A stretch of 33,292 nucleotides of DNA, from contig CALXFI010000009.1 of the NCBI GenBank assembly GCA_944387535.1, forward strand, positions 1-33,292, given 5' to 3'. This stretch comes from an uncultured Clostridia bacterium. Lineage in GTDB: Bacteria; Bacillota; Clostridia; TANB77; CAG-508. This document shows, piece by piece, positions 1-8,959 of the stretch. The translations under genes were made by a program, and so were the position numbers. Below the pieces are notes generated by a model, which saw nothing but the letters and a program-made list of their open reading frames with translations, ran no database searches and was not told the DNA's origin. The first letter of the stretch is position 1. Every line of letters begins with the position of its first letter.

Positions 1-77
1 AAGCTATAAAAGAATGGTATTTGAAAAATAAGAATTCTAGTAGTTTTAATTGGTTTGAAGAAGAAGAGGAAATATAA
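1..77 (+). CDS. C-terminal end of an unidentified protein (cut by window edge)
   Basis: An open frame beginning at base 3 runs to a TAA at 75-77. The last residues are NSSSFNWFEEEEEI, an acidic tail. Only 24 residues are visible, so no family can be assigned. It is followed within 5 bases by a strong stem-loop, which supports this being a real gene end. It does not resemble the missing N-terminal part of the amidase fragment at 15715. Confidence 0.45.
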   Translation, partial: AIKEWYLKNKNSSSFNWFEEEEEI

Positions 78-81
78 GAAT

Positions 82-114
82 ACTCAAAAAGTATTATAAT
101 AATGCTTTTTGAGT
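82..114. terminator. Bidirectional terminator between convergent genes
   Basis: ACTCAAAAAGTATT (82-95) pairs with AATGCTTTTTGAGT (101-114) with one G-U pair and a 5-nt loop. A-rich and T-rich stretches on both sides let it work for the plus-strand gene ending at 77 and the minus-strand regulator ending at 121. Confidence 0.65.
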
Positions 115-120
115 AAAAAT

Positions 121-381
121 CTAATTTTCTAACTTATTTTCTATCCCAGCAAATAAATCATCAAAAGTTATATTTAAAACTTTTATAAAACCCCATATTT
201 CATAATCTTTAACTGTTCTTTTGTTGTTTTCAATCATATAAACATCATTTTTATGAAGATTGATTCCAAGTAGATTAAGTTCCATAGTTAAATCTGCTTG
301 AGATAGGTGTTTTTCTTTTCTGTATTTTCTTAAATTATTTCCAATAACATTTAGATTATTATTTAATTTTCTAACAGCCAT
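121..381 (-). CDS. Small XRE-family helix-turn-helix regulator
   Basis: An 86-aa protein made up almost entirely of one Cro/C1-type DNA-binding domain. The segment IGNNLRKYRKEKHLSQADL (about residues 13-31) is the usual first helix plus start of the HTH, followed by LHKNDVYMIENNKR, the recognition region and conserved exit. The C-terminal part (FIKVLNITFDDLF) is the usual last helix. I chose the ATG at 381 because AGGTGG (395-390 on the minus strand) sits 8 nt upstream; the in-frame GTG at 393 overlaps that ribosome site. It is divergent from the 74-aa gene at 486, so the 382-485 interval is the obvious operator region. Its target is unknown; it may control the neighbouring cluster. Confidence 0.8.
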   Translation of the reverse strand: MAVRKLNNNLNVIGNNLRKYRKEKHLSQADLTMELNLLGINLHKNDVYMIENNKRTVKDYEIWGFIKVLNITFDDLFAGIENKLEN

Positions 382-410
382 AATATATTCCACCTTTTTT
401 ATAATTTATA

Positions 411-440
411 TTGATTTTATCCTTAAGTTTGTGATATTAT
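411..440 (+). promoter_or_regulatory. Candidate sigma-A promoter for the 74-aa gene
   Basis: TTGATT (411-416) and TATTAT (435-440) are separated by 18 nt, about 45 nt upstream of the start codon at 486. Both hexamers deviate from consensus, and the interval is shared with the divergent regulator. Confidence 0.4.
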
Positions 441-485
441 GACATTAAGCAATGGGTAAAACGAAAATTATATAAGGTGAGAATA

Positions 486-710
486 ATGAAAAGGAAAAAT
501 GAAGAAGAAATAGATATGAAGATTTTTAGAGATTTATTAAATAGATTAATAAATGATAATAAAATTACATTTAGCTTTTATAATAATTCATTACTAGATT
601 TAGATTTATTGCAAATCTGCTACAATAAAAATAATGATACAATAGAATTAGAATTTAGAGATGTAATGGGAGAATATTTAGAAGAGTTAAAAAAGATTAT
701 GAAAAAATAA
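486..710 (+). CDS. 74-aa protein of unknown function
   Basis: I do not recognise a family. The product is charged and probably helical: a basic N terminus (MKRKNEEEIDMKIF), a middle with alternating hydrophobic and polar residues that suggests strands (NKITFSFYNN, NDTIELEFRD), and a basic helical tail (EYLEELKKIMKK). It has one cysteine and no signal peptide or membrane segment. The ATG at 486 follows AAGGTG (474-479) at a 6-nt spacing; the in-frame GTG at 477 lies inside that ribosome site and is less likely. It sits between a regulator and the radical SAM operon, which has its own promoter, so it need not belong to that operon. It lacks the Cys/Ser/Thr-rich core expected of a modified-peptide precursor. 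Confidence 0.6.
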   Translation: MKRKNEEEIDMKIFRDLLNRLINDNKITFSFYNNSLLDLDLLQICYNKNNDTIELEFRDVMGEYLEELKKIMKK

Positions 711-759
711 AACCCAAGCAAATAAAACATAAAAAATTACCATAATACAAGAGAAACGA

Positions 760-788
760 TTGACACAAAAAAGCAAAAGATGTATAAT
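760..788 (+). promoter_or_regulatory. Consensus promoter of the radical SAM/sulfur operon
   Basis: TTGACA (760-765), 17 nt, TATAAT (783-788): a perfect vegetative promoter. Transcription would start near 795, giving a leader of about 30 nt before the ATG at 824. The seven genes to gltX follow with no clear internal terminator. Confidence 0.85.
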
Positions 789-823
789 ATTGAACAATAT
801 AATAAAAAATGGGAGGTATTAAA

Positions 824-1819
824 ATGGAGTGTGAGAAAATTAACAAAACACAATCAGGAAGAGGATATTTATTTAGAGTTTCTGCAAGTGATATTTGTAA
901 TTATGATTGTCAATTTTGTCATCCAAGCACTAATGAAAGTGTTACAAAATTAACAGATGAAGAATTTTTAAAAGTTTTTAAAGCAATGAGTGGATTGTAT
1001 AAATTAAAAACTTTACATTTTACAGGTGGAGAACCATTGATGAGAAAAACATTACCAGAAGTAATAAGACAATGTAGAATGATAGCTGGTGATGAACTTG
1101 ATATTGCAATGACAACTAATGCTTCACTATTAGAAGCTAAATTGGATGAATTAGTTAAAGCAGGATTATCAAGAGCTAATATAAGTTTTCACTCTATTGA
1201 TGATGAAAAATACCAACAATTTACAGGAAGTAAAACAAAAGTAAAAGATATAAAAAGAACTATTCATAAGGCTAAAGAAGCAGGACTAGGAATTAAGGTG
1301 AATTCGGTTGTTATCAGAAATTTTAATGATATGGATATACCTAAAATGGCAGAATTTTGTTTTAGTGAAGGAATAATACCAAGATTTCTAGAGCTAGGAA
1401 TATATGGACCTGTTGCACAATGGTATACGGAAAAAGATCAGGTACCTCATAAAGAAATTTTAGAAATAATGGAAAAAAACTTTGGAAAATTTGAAAGAGA
1501 TATGACATATAGGGGAAATGGACCATCGAAATATTATAAAAATGATAAAGGGCAAGTTTTTGGAATTCTAGATAATCAATCTGATAAAATGTGCAGAGGA
1601 TGCGATAGATTTAGAATGTCTGCTAATGGTTATATAAAAGTATGCAATTTTAAACCAATTGATTTAAGACCATACATAGAATCAGATGAAAGTTTGAGAG
1701 AGCAATTATTAATATTAGGAGACTATTTACATTCTAGAGGAAATGACTATATTGGAAAAAGATTACATAGAAATGATTATAATTTTAGATGGAATCATCC
1801 AGAAAAAAATAATGATTAA
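824..1819 (+). CDS. MoaA-like radical SAM enzyme with two predicted Fe-S clusters
   Basis: A 331-aa radical SAM protein. C25-x3-C29-x2-C32 (CNYDCQFC) is the SAM-cluster motif, and FTGGEPL and MTTNA are the usual SAM-binding strands. The C-terminal part has C257-x2-C260-x13-C274 with CDRFR in between. This matches the second-cluster motif and the paired arginines of the GTP 3',8-cyclase MoaA. The glycine pair that normally ends MoaA is absent (the protein ends NHPEKNND), so it is a paralogue rather than orthodox MoaA. No moaC, moaD or moaE is nearby. ATG 824 follows GGGAGG (811-816); the in-frame ATG at 809 overlaps that site. By analogy with MoaA the substrate may be a purine nucleotide, but this is inference. 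First gene of an operon with a cysteine desulfurase 15 nt downstream. Confidence 0.85.
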   Translation: MECEKINKTQSGRGYLFRVSASDICNYDCQFCHPSTNESVTKLTDEEFLKVFKAMSGLYKLKTLHFTGGEPLMRKTLPEVIRQCRMIAGDELDIAMTTNASLLEAKLDELVKAGLSRANISFHSIDDEKYQQFTGSKTKVKDIKRTIHKAKEAGLGIKVNSVVIRNFNDMDIPKMAEFCFSEGIIPRFLELGIYGPVAQWYTEKDQVPHKEILEIMEKNFGKFERDMTYRGNGPSKYYKNDKGQVFGILDNQSDKMCRGCDRFRMSANGYIKVCNFKPIDLRPYIESDESLREQLLILGDYLHSRGNDYIGKRLHRNDYNFRWNHPEKNND

Positions 1820-1834
1820 ATTGGAGGAAAAAAT

Positions 1835-3001
1835 ATGAAATTAGAATTTCCTACTTTAATTAAAAATAATATACACTATTTTGATTATGGAGCTACCTCT
1901 TTTATGCCACAGAGTGTCATGGATAAATGGTGTGAAATAAATTCTGATATAGGAGTTTTTGTTGGAAGAGGAAGTAGTGTTTTGACTAAAAAAGCAGAAA
2001 AAGAATTAAAAGATGATGAAAGATATTTTAACAAATTCTTCAAAATAAATGAAGAATATCAGAATATATATACAAAGAATGTTACAGAAGCGATTAATAT
2101 TGTAGCATTAGCAATTGAAGAATTAATTGATGTAATGGATATGATTGTTGTTGGTCCGTTTGAACATCATAGCAATTACTTGATATGGAGAGAAATTGCT
2201 AAAAAAAGAAAAGCATTATTTTGTGAAATGCCTATAAATGAACAAGGAGATATAGATTATGATTTCCTTGATAGATATAAAGAAAGAATAAAAGTAGTAT
2301 CAGTTTCAGCTGTTTCAAATTCTTTTGGATATAAAGTAGATATTGAAAAAATAGTAAATAAAATCAATGAAAAAACTATATTACTTGTTGATGAATCACA
2401 AGTGGTTGCCCATATGCCAATAGAAACAGAGCAAAAGATATCGGGATATTTTATTCCATCTCATAAAATGTATGGACCTAAAAATATTGCAATGGCATGT
2501 GTAAAAAAGAATCTAATTAATAAAATGAAACCAGTGATTTTAGGTGGAGGAATGGTTGAATCAGTAGGATTTAAAACAGAATGGCTAGAAGACAATAAGA
2601 AATTCTATGCTGGTACAATGGATATAGCATTAATAAGTGCATGGGTAGAAGCTTGCAAATTTATAGAAAAAGTGAAGTATGAAGAAATAGAAAAAAGAAA
2701 TGATAAGTATTCAAGAATAATTAAAAAAACATTAATGGAAAATGGGTATAAAATTATTGAAATAAAAGGAAATTGTGTAAATTATATAATATCATTTGTT
2801 CATCCTAATATACATGCACATGATATTAATGAATATCTGTCAAGTAAAAATATTATAATTCGTTCTGGAAATTTATGTTCTCAAAATGCCTTAAGAAAAA
2901 TCGAAAGTAATGCTTTAAATAGAATAACTTTAGGACTAGGAGTTTCAGATGACGATGTAAAATGTTTATGTAATGAATTGAGGAGGATAGTACAATGTTA
3001 A
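1835..3001 (+). CDS. Cysteine desulfurase-like class V aminotransferase
   Basis: A 388-aa PLP enzyme of the SufS/IscS fold. Visible landmarks are FEHHSNYLIW (about 110-119, PLP-stacking histidine), VDESQVVAH (PLP aspartate strand), SHKMYGPKN with the Schiff-base lysine near 211, and RSGNLCSQ with the catalytic cysteine at about 348, the position of the persulfide cysteine in SufS-type enzymes. It should take sulfur from cysteine, releasing alanine, and pass it on as a persulfide. Its stop overlaps the next start (ATGTTAA, 2995-3001), so it is translationally coupled to a protein that begins with a SufU-like domain, its natural partner. Ribosome site GGAGGA just upstream of 1835. Acting as a lyase on another amino acid cannot be excluded, but the cysteine loop argues for desulfuration. 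Confidence 0.85.
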   Translation: MKLEFPTLIKNNIHYFDYGATSFMPQSVMDKWCEINSDIGVFVGRGSSVLTKKAEKELKDDERYFNKFFKINEEYQNIYTKNVTEAINIVALAIEELIDVMDMIVVGPFEHHSNYLIWREIAKKRKALFCEMPINEQGDIDYDFLDRYKERIKVVSVSAVSNSFGYKVDIEKIVNKINEKTILLVDESQVVAHMPIETEQKISGYFIPSHKMYGPKNIAMACVKKNLINKMKPVILGGGMVESVGFKTEWLEDNKKFYAGTMDIALISAWVEACKFIEKVKYEEIEKRNDKYSRIIKKTLMENGYKIIEIKGNCVNYIISFVHPNIHAHDINEYLSSKNIIIRSGNLCSQNALRKIESNALNRITLGLGVSDDDVKCLCNELRRIVQC

Positions 3002-4788
3002 ATCGATATTCTGATAAAATAGAAGAATTACTTAAATTTAGGAATGATAGAATATTAATTCCTGATTTAATTCTTGAAAAAGAGGGTATTGCTTGTGGAG
3101 ACAAGCTAGTGCTATCTGGAGAAATAGATAATAATATTATTTTATTTAAATTTAATTATTCAATGGCATGTGAATTAACTAAGGCAATATGTAATTATAT
3201 AATGAAAGAATATAATGATAAAAATTATGATATTGTTATGGAAGAATTATCTAATTTGAAAAAAAATATAGATAGAGATAATAAATTCTTATTTGAAATG
3301 TTTGATTTGGATTATGAACAATATTTTCACAGATATGAATGCATGTATGCTCCAATAAAATTGATGATAACATTTCTAAAAGAGATAAAAAATACTGAAT
3401 ATAAATATACACAAAAGCCGGATACTCATTATAATATGGAATGTGATGCCTGCACGGGAGCTTGTAGGATTAATTGGAATAATGAAAAAGTCGAAAAGAT
3501 GGATCATCATAAAAATAAAAAATATTCTACAGAATATCTTGAAAAATGGTTACCTTTAGGGAAAATAGTATTAAATGATAATGATAAAGAAAATTTAAAA
3601 TTGTTATGCAAAGATATGAAAAAAGAAGATTACCAATTTTTATCGGATCATACAATGAATAGCTTTGTTTTACAACATATTATTGAAAATTGCCCAGAAT
3701 TATTAAATGAAGATTGGAAAGCATCAGCATATTTGATACAGAAAAATGAAATTACAAGTAAACAATTTGAAATAATAAAAAATCATATAATACAAAATAA
3801 ATTAAATATATATTTTGTAAAAGGGTATGTATCACAAAAATATTATAAAAACCCATATTTAAGGATACATTCTGATTATGATTTAATTGCTAATAGTAGT
3901 AAGGATGCATTTGAATTAACAACATATTTATTAAAAAATGGCTTTACAATTAGACCAAATCTATTTTCAATAAAAAATATGTATTACAATGGTAAAGAAA
4001 CGGTTACAGGACATTTCCATGTACAAAAAATAATAGATGATATGTATATGTTTGAGTTAGATGTTACATTTCCGGGATTTCCTATAAATAGAGTAGATAT
4101 TTTCTATCCTAAATTAAATAACAATGAAATATCTATAGAAGATCAAATAATTGTTACATTGTTACATCTTTTTAAACATAGTAACATATATATGAAAGAT
4201 ATTAATGATTTATATTATATGTTAAATAGGAGAATTAATTTAAAATATTTGAAAGAAAAGATTGATGAGTATAAATTAAATGAATTTTTATCTGTTGCAG
4301 TAATGTACATAAGTAAAGAATATCCTATAGATGAGAAAAATTTTGAAAAATTAATTGAACTATTTAAAATAGATAGACAAATACTAAATAAATATCCTAA
4401 ATGGCCATATGATAGTGAAATACATTTGAAAATAAAGAAAAAAGATTTTGAGAAAAGAATACAAAGCCATAAAGAGGCTGATAGAAAATATTTATTTCCA
4501 GCTGTCATATTTGTAAATAAATATAATTTTAATGACATTGAATCTTTAAAACAAAGTAATGAATTCAAATTCAAAAAAATATTGGACAATATTTATGAAA
4601 TTATATTTGAGAATTATACATTTTATTTGACAAGTATAGGAATATTTATAGACAATTATATAAATACTGAAAAATTATCTAGAAGAAAATGTTTGGAAAT
4701 TCTTGAAAAATTTTTAAAGTATATAAATAAAAATGATTTTTATGACGTATCATATGCAACCGAACATTTTTATGTCAGAACAATTTAA
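2995..4788 (+). CDS. SufU/IscU-like domain fused to a NTP_transf_5-like nucleotidyltransferase domain
   Basis: A 597-aa two-part protein. Residues 1-135 resemble SufU/IscU: IACGDKLVLSG (C34 and D36), C59 and ECMYAPIK (C116) reproduce the Cys/Asp, Cys, Cys pattern, and the 25-residue gap between the first two cysteines equals that of Bacillus SufU. A linker carries C150-x2-C153-x3-C157 (ECDACTGAC), a possible metal or cluster site. The C-terminal part has VKGYVSQKYY and LRIHSDYDLIA (about 285-297), the K-G and D-x-D motifs of the uncharacterised NTP_transf_5 family, which occurs in some peptide-modification clusters such as lasso peptides. Coupled to the desulfurase upstream by a 7-nt overlap. 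The architecture suggests sulfur is received from the desulfurase and used with a nucleotidyl-transfer step. I know of no characterised protein with this fusion. Confidence 0.75.
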   Translation: MLNRYSDKIEELLKFRNDRILIPDLILEKEGIACGDKLVLSGEIDNNIILFKFNYSMACELTKAICNYIMKEYNDKNYDIVMEELSNLKKNIDRDNKFLFEMFDLDYEQYFHRYECMYAPIKLMITFLKEIKNTEYKYTQKPDTHYNMECDACTGACRINWNNEKVEKMDHHKNKKYSTEYLEKWLPLGKIVLNDNDKENLKLLCKDMKKEDYQFLSDHTMNSFVLQHIIENCPELLNEDWKASAYLIQKNEITSKQFEIIKNHIIQNKLNIYFVKGYVSQKYYKNPYLRIHSDYDLIANSSKDAFELTTYLLKNGFTIRPNLFSIKNMYYNGKETVTGHFHVQKIIDDMYMFELDVTFPGFPINRVDIFYPKLNNNEISIEDQIIVTLLHLFKHSNIYMKDINDLYYMLNRRINLKYLKEKIDEYKLNEFLSVAVMYISKEYPIDEKNFEKLIELFKIDRQILNKYPKWPYDSEIHLKIKKKDFEKRIQSHKEADRKYLFPAVIFVNKYNFNDIESLKQSNEFKFKKILDNIYEIIFENYTFYLTSIGIFIDNYINTEKLSRRKCLEILEKFLKYINKNDFYDVSYATEHFYVRTI

Positions 4789-4810
4789 ATAGTGAAAGAG
4801 AGAACTGTAT

Positions 4811-5485
4811 ATGGGAATTGTTATAATGGGCGGTACTGGTACAGGAAAAAGTACACTTGCTAAAATATTATCAGTTCATACTGGTTATAAATTATATGAA
4901 ATTGGTTATATAGTAAAGAGTAGTTATTTTAAAATTATGATAAATGATGCACTAAATACATATAAAAACAAGGAAAAAGCAGTAGAAAGCATAAGGAAAA
5001 CATATAAAGAAAATTCAAAAGATTATTTTACAAATAAAAGATTAAAATATGTTAATGATATGGTAAAGAAAAATGGAAATGACTATTTTATAACTAGATT
5101 ATTAAAGGAACATCTAAACGAAAATATAATTATAGTAGGAGCACGAACTTTTGATGAAGTTAATGCAATAAATAAATATATGAAAGACCCATTTTTACTT
5201 GGATTAGTATGTAGGGAAGATAGATTGACAAAAAGATTTGTAAAAAGAGAAGATAAGTATATGAGTTCGAATAATGCAGAAAAAATCTTTGAAAAAAGGC
5301 GTTGGACAGAGAAAAAATGGGGAGTGGAAGATGTACTAGATAAATGTGATATAATAATAGAAACAGATGATAAAAAGCCTAGTGAAATTGCTAACATTGT
5401 ATTAAATGAATATAAGAAATTTTTGAGCAATAAAAAAAGAAGATTAGGAGAATTAAAAAATGAACGAAAAAGAATTATATATTAA
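4811..5485 (+). CDS. Small P-loop nucleotide/metabolite kinase
   Basis: A 224-aa protein beginning with a strong Walker A motif, MGGTGTGKSTLAK (about residues 6-18), followed by GYKLYEIG as in cytidylate- and dephospho-CoA-kinase-like NMP kinases. IIIVGARTFDEV (about 107-118) fits the Walker B/substrate strand, and REDRLTKRFVKRED (about 136-149) looks like an arginine-rich LID segment. The tail (FLSNKKRRLGELKNERKR) is very basic. It probably phosphorylates a small molecule such as a nucleoside or nucleotide; the substrate cannot be read from sequence. The last 26 nt overlap the HprK-like gene, so the two are translated together. The start at 4811 has only a weak ribosome site (AGAGAG). Confidence 0.7.
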   Translation: MGIVIMGGTGTGKSTLAKILSVHTGYKLYEIGYIVKSSYFKIMINDALNTYKNKEKAVESIRKTYKENSKDYFTNKRLKYVNDMVKKNGNDYFITRLLKEHLNENIIIVGARTFDEVNAINKYMKDPFLLGLVCREDRLTKRFVKREDKYMSSNNAEKIFEKRRWTEKKWGVEDVLDKCDIIIETDDKKPSEIANIVLNEYKKFLSNKKRRLGELKNERKRIIY

Positions 5486-6446
5486 AGCTGATATTTTTCA
5501 TATTAAACTTATTACAGAATCGGATTTTATTAGACAATATATTCTTGATAATATATCAGAATTTGAAAGACTAACAATAAATTTTGAATTGGAAGAAAAG
5601 TCTGACAAAGTCGACACAATATTACAATACAAAAATAAAGAAAATTATAATTTTATATGTACAGAGAGTGGATATGTTTTTGAATGCCCTTGGCAAGAAA
5701 TTAATAATTCAACAATTTTTCCTATGATTTTCAGACTTTTAGTAGAAGTGATGAGACAAAGTATTAATGAAATAAAGGTACATGCATCAGCTATAACTAA
5801 AGGAAAATATTCTTCTCTTTTTTTTGCACCATCGGAAGGAGGAAAAACGACAACTGCGATGGCAATGTGCCAAAAATATCAATGTTTATTAAAGGCAAAT
5901 GATGCAGCAGTTGTAAAATTTATAAATGAAAAGCCAGTTTTACTTAGAGGAGACAATATTTTTAAAGTTAGAGCAAATAGTTTGAAGAAATATTCACAAG
6001 AAATTTTTGAAAAAAACATGAATACTGATACAGATACACCATGGTTAGATAAAGCAAAAATAAAACCTGAGGATATTGGAGTAAAAACAAATAACGAAAC
6101 TTCGGAAATAAAATATGTATTTTTTATAAAACTTGATACAATGATAGATGGATGCACAGTAAAAAAATATGATAAATGCAATATTATGGAGACAGATGAT
6201 TGGTTCAAACCTAAAATGCAAATTTATCAAAACATTAGTGGAACAATAAAAGGGGCTGATTTAATTCCTGTTGGGAACAATGGAAAGATTCTGCCAATTT
6301 ATTTGCCTTCATTAGATAATAATATACTTTCAGCAGAAAGGATAAGTTTTATAAATAATTTGTTTGATAGATGTGAAGTTTATCAATTAAGAGGACAATT
6401 AGACGAAATGACAAATATTATAAAAAAAATAATATCTGAGGAGTAG
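5460..6446 (+). CDS. HPr kinase-like protein
   Basis: A 328-aa protein with the C-terminal fold of HPr kinase/phosphorylase. It shows EIKVHASAITKGKYSSLFF followed by the P-loop APSEGGKTT (about 122-130), then ANDAAVVKF (the acidic strand after the P-loop), and YLPS near the end. It lacks the regulatory N-terminal domain of true HprK and has its own N-terminal region instead. Such stand-alone HprK-like kinases are known in lasso-peptide clusters, where they phosphorylate a serine of the precursor, often beside a nucleotidyltransferase, as here. It starts at 5460 (AGGAG upstream) inside the end of the previous gene. The substrate may be a peptide or a small alcohol-bearing molecule; no obvious precursor peptide is visible. 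Confidence 0.75.
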   Translation: MNEKELYIKADIFHIKLITESDFIRQYILDNISEFERLTINFELEEKSDKVDTILQYKNKENYNFICTESGYVFECPWQEINNSTIFPMIFRLLVEVMRQSINEIKVHASAITKGKYSSLFFAPSEGGKTTTAMAMCQKYQCLLKANDAAVVKFINEKPVLLRGDNIFKVRANSLKKYSQEIFEKNMNTDTDTPWLDKAKIKPEDIGVKTNNETSEIKYVFFIKLDTMIDGCTVKKYDKCNIMETDDWFKPKMQIYQNISGTIKGADLIPVGNNGKILPIYLPSLDNNILSAERISFINNLFDRCEVYQLRGQLDEMTNIIKKIISEE

Positions 6447-6453
6447 AGAAAAG

Positions 6454-7050
6454 ATGGAACAAGAATATAAATGGACAATAAATGAAAAGAAAATAAAAAA
6501 TATTCTTGACTCGGAGTTTGTTTCGATATACATAATAAGCGAAGGTAAAATAGATATGGAAGCAACATATTATGATGATATATATGGAACAATAAAAAAA
6601 ATGTGTGGAGCTTTAAGAAGAAGAAAACAGAATGAAAAATGTATATGTTGTTTAAAAATTGAACAAAAAAGCTATAATAATTGTAAAAAAAGAAAGGAAT
6701 ACGAGTTAGAAGAAAATAATATATATAAAGCTTTGGAAAAGTTTCCTGATATTGGTGCACCGAAAGAACTATGTGAAAAAATAAGGAAAGAAGAATTAAT
6801 ACAATTATGTACTTTGAAATTTTATAGAAGTGCATATAAGTTGAAAATAAAAGGAAATTGCATAGTAGAACTTTCATTTGATAAAGGAGAAATGATTAGA
6901 GGAGAGAAAAAACAAGAGTTTATGGAAATGGAGTTAGAATTTAAGTCAGGAAATGAAAACGAATTTCATACTTATGCTAATATGCTTGAAAGTAAATTTG
7001 ATTTAAGAATTCAACCTTTATCAAAAATTGCTAGAGCAATGAAATTGTAG
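6454..7050 (+). CDS. CYTH / triphosphate tunnel metalloenzyme family protein
   Basis: A 198-aa protein with the strand motifs of the CYTH domain in order: ExExK near the start (EQEYK, residues 2-6), ATYYDD (about 32-37), LRRRKQNEKCICCLKIE (about 53-69), KRKEYELEE, CTLKFYRSAYKLKIKG, IVELSFDKGEM and MEMELEFKSGNENEF, ending PLSKIARAMKL like YgiF-type inorganic triphosphatases. Family members hydrolyse tripolyphosphate, thiamine triphosphate or nucleoside triphosphates with a divalent metal, or act as class IV adenylyl cyclases. It starts 7 nt after the HprK-like gene. In this setting it may act on a triphosphate-bearing intermediate. The domain looks complete. Confidence 0.75.
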   Translation: MEQEYKWTINEKKIKNILDSEFVSIYIISEGKIDMEATYYDDIYGTIKKMCGALRRRKQNEKCICCLKIEQKSYNNCKKRKEYELEENNIYKALEKFPDIGAPKELCEKIRKEELIQLCTLKFYRSAYKLKIKGNCIVELSFDKGEMIRGEKKQEFMEMELEFKSGNENEFHTYANMLESKFDLRIQPLSKIARAMKL

Positions 7051-7061
7051 GAGAAAATATA

Positions 7062-8933
<1,872 letters not shown>

Positions 8934-8959
8934 AAAAATAATAGAGAAGGGTGATTAAA

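Noticed and set aside
486..710. The 74-aa gene as precursor peptide for the radical SAM operon
   Set aside because: It has only one cysteine, no leader/core boundary, and lies before a separate strong promoter, so nothing beyond proximity supports it.
824..1819. True molybdenum cofactor locus
   Set aside because: No moaC, moaD, moaE, mogA or molybdoenzyme gene is present, and the C-terminal Gly-Gly of MoaA is missing.
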